Shown here: in pieces, positions 1 through 5,666 of the stretch | How the letters are laid out: each line of letters begins with the position of its first letter | Position numbering within the stretch: the first letter of the stretch is position 1 | Origin: an uncultured Pedobacter sp. | GTDB lineage: Bacteria > Bacteroidota > Bacteroidia > Sphingobacteriales > Sphingobacteriaceae | Assembly (NCBI RefSeq): GCF_946479715.1 | Contig: NZ_CAMLHF010000032.1 | Coordinates: 1-35,854, forward strand | Length of the DNA: 35,854 bases | Direction of reading: 5' to 3' | Translations under genes and position numbers: made by a program | Notes under the pieces: generated by a model | Seen by the model: the letters and a program-made list of their open reading frames with translations, nothing else | The model's database searches: none | What the model was told of the DNA's origin: nothing

Positions 1-93
1 ATAAAAAATAAGTTTCCTTGTCTAACAATAACTTATAAAAGCCATAAAATACAACTAAGTAAATATTGACTTGAAGGATGTAATGTGCCCAGG

Positions 94-471
94 TCATCTT
101 GGTCTGTTTTTAATTTTGTTAATCATTTTAAGAATTTCATCTACATCACTCAGATCCAGTTTCTCTTCTTTAACAAAGAAAGAGAACATGCTTTCCACTG
201 AATTTTCAAAATAGTTGCCCAGCAGTTTTTCTGTAGCATGACGCTTATATTCTTCCTTGCTAATTAAAGGGAAATACTTATGAGCTTTACCAAAGGCTTC
301 GTGATCAATGAATCCTTTTACCTCCAGAATGCGGATGATTGTAGAAACAGTATTATAAGCCGGTTTAGGCTCTGGCAGGAAATCCATTACGTCTTTAACG
401 AACCCTTTCTCTATCTGCCATAAAATCTGCATAATCTGTTCTTCTGCTTTTGTTAAATCTTTAATTTCCAT
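94..471 (-). CDS. BlaI/MecI/CopY-family transcriptional repressor
   Basis: This 125-residue protein has the length and layout of the BlaI/MecI family. A winged helix-turn-helix covers roughly residues 4-75 (LTKAEEQIMQILW at the start, PAYNTVSTIIRILEVKGF as the recognition region), followed by a helical dimerisation tail. Family members bind operator dyads as dimers and are often inactivated by cleavage by a membrane M56 (BlaR1-type) peptidase. No such partner start is visible in the 93 bases left downstream, so the signal is unknown from this window. The gene is divergent from an M28 peptidase. The shared upstream region carries repeated TTAGT/ACTAA motifs that may be its operators, suggesting control of itself and of the peptidase. 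The family call is secure; the targets are inferred. Confidence 0.9.
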   Translation of the reverse strand: MEIKDLTKAEEQIMQILWQIEKGFVKDVMDFLPEPKPAYNTVSTIIRILEVKGFIDHEAFGKAHKYFPLISKEEYKRHATEKLLGNYFENSVESMFSFFVKEEKLDLSDVDEILKMINKIKNRPR

Positions 472-477
472 GAATTA

Positions 478-576
478 TTAGTTTAGTATTTAGTTGTGAT
501 TTTAGCTATACGTATACTGCGCAATATTTGTATAACTAAAAACTTAGTATAAACTTAAAACTAATTATTTAGTTTT
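478..576. promoter_or_regulatory. Candidate BlaI-type operator cluster between divergent genes
   Basis: The pentamer TTAGT or its complement ACTAA recurs at 478, 483, 490, 535 (ACTAA), 544, 560 (ACTAA) and 569. Two pairs form dyads: ACTAA-N4-TTAGT at 535-548, and a perfect 8-4-8 inverted repeat AAAACTAA-TTAT-TTAGTTTT at 557-576. A separate 10-base palindrome TATACGTATA lies at 507-516. BlaI-family dimers bind short dyads next to the genes they control, so these are the best operator candidates. That assignment is inferred. Confidence 0.5.
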
Positions 577-596
577 CAAAATATTTATTGAAGATT

Positions 597-604
597 TATT
601 TTTG
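597..604 (+). promoter_or_regulatory. Bacteroidota -7 box (TATTTTTG) for the M28 peptidase
   Basis: TATTTTTG matches TAnnTTTG exactly and would start transcription about 30 bases before the ATG at 641. The 557-576 dyad ends 20 bases upstream, covering the expected -33 region, where only TTTT rather than TTTG is seen. A TTG that could be read as the start at 602 lies inside this box. Confidence 0.5.
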
Positions 605-640
605 AATCGTATCTTCCTCGGGATATTTACACCCTTTGTT

Positions 641-1999
641 ATGATAATAAATAGATTACTCTTTTTCACGTTCCTTCTTTTTCTTAATTCGGCTGTTTTA
701 AAAGCCCAGCAGATTGTTAGGAAAGACACCACAATCAGTAGAATGGTTGATGATGTATCTGCAACTAATTTGGAAAATCTGGTAAGAAAGCTAGTCTCTT
801 TTAATACCCGACATACGTTAAGTGATACTTCCAGTAAAAAAACTGGGATAGGAGCTGCAAGAACATGGATAAAATCAGAGTTTGAAAAATATGGCAAATT
901 GGGAGGAGGCCGGTTACAGGTTTCTTACGATGCATTTACTCAGAAAGCAGATGGGAAGAGAATAATTACCCCTTCAGTGCTCAAAAATGTGGTTGCTGTG
1001 TTGCCTGGAACAGATCCGGGTGATAAAAGGATTTTATTAGTTTGTGGCCATTATGATTCAAGAGTTACTGATGTAATGAATATTAAAGATTTTGCTCCGG
1101 GTGCTAATGATGATGCTTCAGGTGTGGCAGGTGTATTGGAGATGGCAAGGATAATGAGTAAAGGTCAGTTTAGCAGTACTATAATGTTTGTGGCGATGGT
1201 TGGTGAGGAACAGGGACTTTACGGTGCTGCAAACCTTGCGAAAAGAGCAAAAGACGAAGGCTGGAATGTTCATTTGGTAATGAATAATGATATGATCGGC
1301 AATTCTTATGGAATGGAAACTGATATTAAAAATAACACAATGGTGAGGGTGTTTAGTGAAGGGGTTCCTTCTGCAGAAACCAAAGAAGAGGCAACTATGC
1401 GCCAATCCATCGGTGCAGAAAATGACGGTATGGCAAGACAGGCCTCAAGATACATTAAAGAGGTTGGAGAACGCTATGTAGATAATCTGACTGTGAAATT
1501 GGTTTACAGAAGGGACAGGTTTTTAAGAGGAGGAGATCATACACCCTTTTCTTTGCAAGGATTTACTGCGGTAAGAATAACCGAAATGAATGAAGATTTT
1601 AACAGACAGCATCAGGATATTAGAACTGAAGGTGGATTTAAATATGGCGATTTGTCGGAATACGTTGACTATGGCTATCTGCAGAAAATAACCCGAATGA
1701 ATCTGGCTGTACTTTCAAATCTAGCCTCATCGACCGGAGAGCCTGAAGACGTAGTCATGTTAACTTCAGCACTTACTAATAAAACAACGCTAAAATGGAA
1801 TGCCCCTAAAGGAAAACTTTCGTCGGGATATTACGTGTTGGTGCGTGAAACTACGTCACCAGTTTGGGAAAAAAAGATTTTTGTAAATGATACCTCTGCA
1901 ACGATTGCTTATTCAAAGGATAACTATTTCTTTGGAGTACAGTCTACTGATGCAGATGGACATGAAAGCTTGATTATTACGCCCAGACCGGGCAGATAA
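641..1999 (+). CDS. Exported M28-family zinc aminopeptidase with C-terminal FnIII-like domain
   Basis: Secreted metallopeptidase of the M28 family, expected to remove N-terminal residues from peptides with a two-zinc centre. The ATG at 641 gives a clean signal peptide (about 23 residues, ending KAQQ). The reading frame also extends to a TTG at 602, but that codon lies in the likely promoter -7 box and would put a poor leader before the signal peptide. Zinc-site motifs in order are GHYDSR (His137), GANDDASG (Asp157/158), VGEEQGLYG with the catalytic/binding glutamates, NNDMIG and GGDHTPF. The last 80 or so residues resemble a fibronectin type III domain, common in extracellular enzymes of this phylum. 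It is divergent from a BlaI-type repressor and may be controlled by it. A weak hairpin follows the stop. Substrate specificity cannot be read from the sequence. Confidence 0.9.
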   Translation: MIINRLLFFTFLLFLNSAVLKAQQIVRKDTTISRMVDDVSATNLENLVRKLVSFNTRHTLSDTSSKKTGIGAARTWIKSEFEKYGKLGGGRLQVSYDAFTQKADGKRIITPSVLKNVVAVLPGTDPGDKRILLVCGHYDSRVTDVMNIKDFAPGANDDASGVAGVLEMARIMSKGQFSSTIMFVAMVGEEQGLYGAANLAKRAKDEGWNVHLVMNNDMIGNSYGMETDIKNNTMVRVFSEGVPSAETKEEATMRQSIGAENDGMARQASRYIKEVGERYVDNLTVKLVYRRDRFLRGGDHTPFSLQGFTAVRITEMNEDFNRQHQDIRTEGGFKYGDLSEYVDYGYLQKITRMNLAVLSNLASSTGEPEDVVMLTSALTNKTTLKWNAPKGKLSSGYYVLVRETTSPVWEKKIFVNDTSATIAYSKDNYFFGVQSTDADGHESLIITPRPGR

Positions 2000-2004
2000 A
2001 GAAA

Positions 2005-2030
2005 ATGGCGGACCTAAACCGCCATCTCTT
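2005..2030 (+). terminator. Possible terminator hairpin after the M28 peptidase
   Basis: Arms ATGGCGG (2005-2011) and CCGCCAT (2019-2025) flank a 7-base loop just after the stop codon. The following CTCTTACT is only weakly T-rich, so termination may be inefficient. Confidence 0.5.
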
Positions 2031-2061
2031 ACTATTAACTAAAACTAAACTTATTTTTTGT

Positions 2062-2088
2062 GGTGTACTAAACAAGGTTTAGTACACC
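2062..2088. repeat. Perfect 12-base inverted repeat between converging genes
   Basis: GGTGTACTAAAC and GTTTAGTACACC are separated by only AAG, giving a 12-bp perfect dyad. Neither strand has a T-run after the stem (the T-run precedes it on the + strand), so it does not look like a normal intrinsic terminator. The arms contain the same ACTAA/TTAGT pentamer as the BlaI region, but with a 7-base gap. Function unknown. Confidence 0.7.
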
Positions 2089-2107
2089 TATATATAGTAC
2101 CAATCTC

Positions 2108-2284
2108 TTATTTAGAGAAAGGGTTGCTTACTTTTACCATTTCAGTTTTGGTGGCTGATGAAGATTTCAAAGCAACGTCTTCATTATGGCTATTTGATAT
2201 ACTTGTGGCAAATGTTAAAATCATCATGATGAAAACAGGAACCAGTAAAAGTAAAAATGGCGATACGTTTGCTAACTTTTTCAT
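2108..2284 (-). CDS. Small single-pass membrane protein, function unknown
   Basis: A 58-residue reading frame from ATG 2284 begins MKKLANVS, continues into a strongly hydrophobic segment (about residues 10-30, FLLLLVPVFIMMILTFA), then a short polar Ser/Thr/Lys-rich tail ending NPFSK. The frame also extends 8 codons further up to 2308 (another ATG), but the Lys-Lys start before the hydrophobic segment is more natural. I do not recognise the family. It could be a small membrane protein or a poorly cleaved exported peptide. The opposite strand is also open here (2058-2300) but gives a less protein-like product. It converges on the M28 peptidase, with the 2062-2088 dyad between them. Moderate confidence that it is real, none about function. 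Confidence 0.5.
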   Translation of the reverse strand: MKKLANVSPFLLLLVPVFIMMILTFATSISNSHNEDVALKSSSATKTEMVKVSNPFSK

Positions 2285-2384
2285 AATCGTTTTGTTTTGA
2301 TGAAACAAATAGAATAAATAAAAAAATGCTGCTAAAATCTTTTAGACGAAGTACATATTATCCTAGATAAACGGTTAAATTGAA

Positions 2385-2392
2385 TAGTTTTG
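2385..2392 (+). promoter_or_regulatory. Possible -7 box (TAGTTTTG) upstream of the lytS leader
   Basis: TAGTTTTG fits TAnnTTTG, but no TTG is seen at the usual -33 distance. If used, it gives a leader of over 110 bases before the kinase start at 2514, containing the short reading frame and hairpins at 2431-2468. Confidence 0.25.
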
Positions 2393-2430
2393 TGATTAGT
2401 TGTGTTATTTTGCGAGTTGGTAGAAAAAAA

Positions 2431-2468
2431 ATGCCAGTTCGTCGAAAGCGAACTGCTTAAACAAGCAG
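2431..2468 (+). promoter_or_regulatory. Possible leader peptide with two mutually exclusive hairpins before lytS
   Basis: ATG at 2431 opens a nine-codon frame (MPVRRKRTA) ending at TAA 2458-2460. Hairpin 1 pairs CAGTTCG (2435-2441) with CGAACTG (2449-2455). Hairpin 2 pairs CTGCTT (2453-2458) with AAGCAG (2463-2468). Both use bases 2453-2455, so they cannot form fully together. The arrangement resembles an attenuator, but the second stem is short and followed only by loosely T-rich DNA. Confidence 0.3.
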
Positions 2469-2513
2469 ATTAATTTATTTTGGACCTATGAAATTTTGTT
2501 TAGTCATCGTTTA

Positions 2514-3545
2514 ATGAAAAGTAGAAACTCCATTATTATACATCTTCTCTTTTGGCTCTTTATTGTTCTGTTTGTAACTGTATTAGTTATTTACAGTAAA
2601 GAACCAGTGTCTCTATATAAGGTTGCCATAAACTTTGGCTTTTCCGGACTGATCAATATTTCTATCTTTTATATTAACTATACACTGTTAATTCCTTTAT
2701 TGGTAAAAGAGAACAAGAGATATGGTCTTTATATCATATCCATCATTTTACTAATGGTGATGATGAGCTTCATCAAAACCGTTATTGCTACTTTGCATTC
2801 CGAGACTATTTTGCAGCATCTTAACAGTAATGGTGTTGCCGAGTATACACCTATTTCTACCTATGCAATTAGTGCATTGTTTATTTCGGGTTTTTTTATA
2901 GCTGTTAGTTCGCTGCTTAAATTAGCAATTGACTGGTTTGGGAACGAACATACTCAGCGTAATTTGGAAAGTGAAAAGAAGGAAATGGAGTTACAATTTT
3001 TAAAATCGCAATTGAATCCTCACTTTCTGTTTAATTCTTTGAATAACATTTATTCCCTGGCTTATCAGAAATCTGATAAAACTGCTGATGCGATATTAAA
3101 GCTATCGGAAATTATGCGCTATATGATCTATGAAAGTAATGACAGTTGGGTTTCTTTGAGTAAAGAAATTGAATATGTGCAAAGCTTTATAGAATTGCAG
3201 AAATTGAGATTTAAAGATGGTGCAGCGGTTGAATTTACAATGAATGGAGAAATTGATAACCAGCAGATTGTACCTTTAATACTAATATCCTTTGTTGAGA
3301 ATGCTTTTAAGCATGGGGTAGCTAATGATCCAAAAAATCCGATTAAGATCAATATTATTGCCAATCAAAAGATATTGCATTTTAGTATAACCAATAAGAA
3401 GAATAAATATAATAAGGATGAGATGGGCGGCGTAGGGCTAAACAATGTTGAACGGAGGTTGCAATTACTTTATCCGGATAGGTATAAATTAAATATTGTA
3501 AATTCGGCTACCCATTACACCAGTGAGTTAATGCTTGATATATGA
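2514..3545 (+). CDS. LytS/YehU-type membrane sensor histidine kinase
   Basis: Membrane sensor kinase of the His_kinase/LytS type, which phosphorylates a LytTR response regulator. Four hydrophobic segments fill roughly residues 8-145, a coiled-coil-like linker follows, then the kinase core: LNPHFLFNSLNN (phospho-acceptor His170), the N-box VENAFKHGV and the G-box MGGVGLNNVERRL. No separate periplasmic sensor domain is present, so the signal may be sensed in the membrane or by a partner. A start at TTG 2496 is possible, but ATG 2514 begins MKSRNS directly before the first membrane helix. The stop overlaps the next gene by four bases (ATGA), so the two are translationally coupled. A structured leader with a nine-codon frame lies upstream. 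Confidence 0.9.
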   Translation: MKSRNSIIIHLLFWLFIVLFVTVLVIYSKEPVSLYKVAINFGFSGLINISIFYINYTLLIPLLVKENKRYGLYIISIILLMVMMSFIKTVIATLHSETILQHLNSNGVAEYTPISTYAISALFISGFFIAVSSLLKLAIDWFGNEHTQRNLESEKKEMELQFLKSQLNPHFLFNSLNNIYSLAYQKSDKTADAILKLSEIMRYMIYESNDSWVSLSKEIEYVQSFIELQKLRFKDGAAVEFTMNGEIDNQQIVPLILISFVENAFKHGVANDPKNPIKINIIANQKILHFSITNKKNKYNKDEMGGVGLNNVERRLQLLYPDRYKLNIVNSATHYTSELMLDI

Positions 3546-4291
3546 TGAAGTTAAAATGTATTGCGGTTGATGATGAGCCGTTAGCACTTGATATTATTGA
3601 GGACTATGTTTCTAAAGTTCCGTTTCTTGAATTAGTTAAGCGGACTGAAAATGCTATAGAGGCTTTACAGCTTGTTCAGGCTGGAGGCATTGATTTGGTG
3701 TTTCTAGATATCCAGATGCCAGAGCTTACAGGTATACAATTCCTTAAAATAGCGAATGGAAAGGCTAATTACATTTTAACAACAGCTTATTCTCAGTATG
3801 CGCTTGAAAGCTATGATCTCAATGTGTCTGACTATTTGTTAAAGCCGATTGCATTTGATCGTTTTTATAAAGCTGTGGAAAAGGTGCATAATCAAATGAA
3901 GATTGCAGAGCCAGCTCCCGCGCCTCAATCCTTTGTTGCGGCTGCCCCTTTACCAGTTGCGTCGAATCCAATACAGGATTTTATTTTTGTTAAAACAGAA
4001 CATAAAATCCAGAAGATCCAACTTGACGATATTCTTTATATAGAAGGTTTAAAGGATTACATATCTATTTATACAAAAGCAGAGCGTATCATTACCCTGC
4101 AGAATATGAAAAAAATGGATGAGACTTTACCAAAGGGTCAGTTCGTAAGGGTTCATAAATCTTATATCATTTCGCTTGATAAAATAGAGAGTATAGAGCG
4201 GAGTCGCATTTCTATTTTCGGGAAGATTATTCCAATTGGAGATACCTATCGTGATGAGTTTTTTAAACACATAGATAACAAGAATATATAA
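3542..4291 (+). CDS. LytTR-family response regulator
   Basis: A 249-residue partner of the kinase immediately upstream. The N-terminal receiver domain (residues 1-120) shows the acidic pair AVDDEP, the phosphorylation site in VFLDIQMPE (Asp56), and the conserved KPI near residue 102. An Ala/Pro-rich linker at about 122-143 (APAPQSF...AAPLPVAS) joins it to a C-terminal LytTR DNA-binding domain (FIFVKTEHKIQKI...YIEGLKDYISI...FVRVHKSYIISL). LytTR domains bind direct repeats in promoters. Targets here are unknown. The start could be the ATG at 3542 or the adjacent one at 3545. It is coupled to the kinase by a four-base overlap. The gene converges on plsC with 13 bases between stops. Confidence 0.93.
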   Translation: MMKLKCIAVDDEPLALDIIEDYVSKVPFLELVKRTENAIEALQLVQAGGIDLVFLDIQMPELTGIQFLKIANGKANYILTTAYSQYALESYDLNVSDYLLKPIAFDRFYKAVEKVHNQMKIAEPAPAPQSFVAAAPLPVASNPIQDFIFVKTEHKIQKIQLDDILYIEGLKDYISIYTKAERIITLQNMKKMDETLPKGQFVRVHKSYIISLDKIESIERSRISIFGKIIPIGDTYRDEFFKHIDNKNI

Positions 4292-4304
4292 AAGGAATGG
4301 CTGC

Positions 4305-5051
4305 TTATGATGCAGCTATTTGATTTAGTTTGGTTCTTATTGCAGTCTCAGCTTCAAGAGTAACTACTTCAGGATTCCTTCCTTCAGGTTCTATAGGATT
4401 TAAAACTGTCCATCGTAAGCGTTCTCCGAAGCTTAAAGGGAAGCTGCCATACTGAACCAGCTTCCATGAGTTTTCTATGGCCACAGGAACTATCAATGCA
4501 TTTGGTACAACTTTTAACAGGGTTGCAATACCACCTACCTGAAAACTTTTTAGCTTACCGTCTTTTGCGCGTGTACCTTCAGGGAAGATCATAGTAGACC
4601 ATGTGTTTTCCTTCATCCTTCTGCCCAGTTTTATAATTTCAGAAATAGCTTGCTTACTGTCTTTGCGATCTATGTTTGCACCTCCTCCATATTTCAGATT
4701 AAATGAAATGGAAGGGATGCCTTTTGTTAATTCAATTTTAGAAATGAATTTAACATGATACTTTCTGAGGAACCATATTAAACCCGGAATATCATACATA
4801 CTTTGATGGTTGGCAACAAAGATGATAGGCCTGTTGAGCGGCAGATTCTGGTCGTTTTTAAATGTTATTGAAGAGCCTAAGAATAGGTCACAATAGGTGA
4901 GAAAGAAATTTAGTGCATCTACCGAAGTTTTATGGGCTTTATATCCAAATAAACGATAAGAGACCCATTGAATGGGTTGGAATATAACCAGCGTTAAAAA
5001 GAAAAACAGATAAAAGATGGGGCTAAAAATATAGCCAAAAAACTTATTCAT
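4305..5051 (-). CDS. plsC: 1-acyl-sn-glycerol-3-phosphate acyltransferase (PlsC family)
   Basis: Lysophospholipid acyltransferase that adds the second acyl chain in phosphatidic acid synthesis at the inner face of the membrane. An N-terminal hydrophobic hairpin (about 5-35) anchors it. Motif I is NHQSMYD (His82-x4-Asp87), motif II the region around GGGANIDR, and motif III FPEGTR at 156-161. At 248 residues it is a normal length. It is the last gene of a probable three-gene unit behind the TonB receptor and the NUDIX hydrolase, with 40 bases to the latter's stop. The family is certain. Whether this is the housekeeping PlsC or a paralogue for another lipid cannot be told here. Confidence 0.88.
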   Translation of the reverse strand: MNKFFGYIFSPIFYLFFFLTLVIFQPIQWVSYRLFGYKAHKTSVDALNFFLTYCDLFLGSSITFKNDQNLPLNRPIIFVANHQSMYDIPGLIWFLRKYHVKFISKIELTKGIPSISFNLKYGGGANIDRKDSKQAISEIIKLGRRMKENTWSTMIFPEGTRAKDGKLKSFQVGGIATLLKVVPNALIVPVAIENSWKLVQYGSFPLSFGERLRWTVLNPIEPEGRNPEVVTLEAETAIRTKLNQIAAS

Positions 5052-5091
5052 AGTTTATACGGTAAAGTTGAACAAAATTACTGTATTTTGG

Positions 5092-5646
5092 TTATAAATG
5101 ACCTTCCTGTAATAGAATTTTAGTTTTCAGGATAGCAGCCACGCTCATGCTATCGGTAATTTCTCCATTTATAACCATTTGGTAGGCGTCATTAAAAGGG
5201 AGCTTTTTAACCACAAGCTGCTCTGTCTCCTCAGGTGAGGAAACTCCAGGAGTTAGACCTTTAGCAACATAAATAATTGCGAGCTCATCGCTTACCGAGT
5301 TAGACAAGTGCATCCGCTGAATTTCAATCCATTCTGTAGCCACCAGGCCTGTTTCTTCAATAAGTTCACGTTTGGCGCCATCCAGAGGATTTGCCAAAAG
5401 GGCACCACCACCTTCTGGTATCTCCCAGCTGTAGGCTTTTATAGGGTATCTGTATTGTCCAACAAGCCATGTGTTTAAATCTTCATCAAGCGGCAAAATG
5501 CCTATAGCGATATTTTTGAAATGGACTTCGCCGTAAATACCTTTGCCGCCTGATGGATTGATAACCTGATGCTCCGTTAAACCGATCCAGTTATTCTCAT
5601 ATATTTTATTGCTCTCCAGGGTCTTCCATGGGTTTGTATTTTCCAT
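5092..5646 (-). CDS. NUDIX hydrolase, ADP-ribose pyrophosphatase-like
   Basis: Hydrolase of nucleoside-diphosphate-linked compounds, most like ADP-sugar pyrophosphatases. It has LVGQYRYP followed by WEIPEGGG, the usual approach to the Nudix box. The catalytic core REL-IEETG is intact. The position of the first Glu in GX5E is Ala here, but that residue is structural rather than catalytic, and I believe this variant is common in the Bacteroidota subfamily. I chose ATG 5646 (MENTNPWKTL); an in-frame ATG at 5661 would add five residues and leave only 5 bases to the upstream TonB-receptor stop. The close spacing suggests co-transcription with that receptor. The true substrate is unknown. Confidence 0.88.
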   Translation of the reverse strand: MENTNPWKTLESNKIYENNWIGLTEHQVINPSGGKGIYGEVHFKNIAIGILPLDEDLNTWLVGQYRYPIKAYSWEIPEGGGALLANPLDGAKRELIEETGLVATEWIEIQRMHLSNSVSDELAIIYVAKGLTPGVSSPEETEQLVVKKLPFNDAYQMVINGEITDSMSVAAILKTKILLQEGHL

Positions 5647-5666
5647 GCCCGCAATATACAAATTAA

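Noticed and set aside
1..93. Start of an M56 (BlaR1-type) gene after blaI
   Set aside because: The only minus-strand ATG (at 45) meets a stop after seven codons, and no other good start is seen before the window edge.
94..471. A beta-lactam resistance locus, suggested by the BlaI-type repressor
   Set aside because: No beta-lactamase, penicillin-binding protein or M56 BlaR1 peptidase is seen in the window; BlaI-family repressors control many other genes in this phylum.
565..897. A 110-codon minus-strand frame over the 5' end of the M28 peptidase
   Set aside because: It overlaps a clearly real signal peptide and enzyme on the other strand, and its translation resembles no protein I recognise.
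2058..2300. An 80-codon plus-strand frame opposite the small membrane protein
   Set aside because: The minus strand gives the more protein-like product (Lys-Lys start plus clean hydrophobic segment), and this frame runs through the 2062-2088 dyad.
5092..5646. NUDIX box lacking the first Glu, considered as an inactivated enzyme
   Set aside because: The catalytic REL-IEETG part is intact and the missing residue is structural; I believe the variant is normal for the subfamily.
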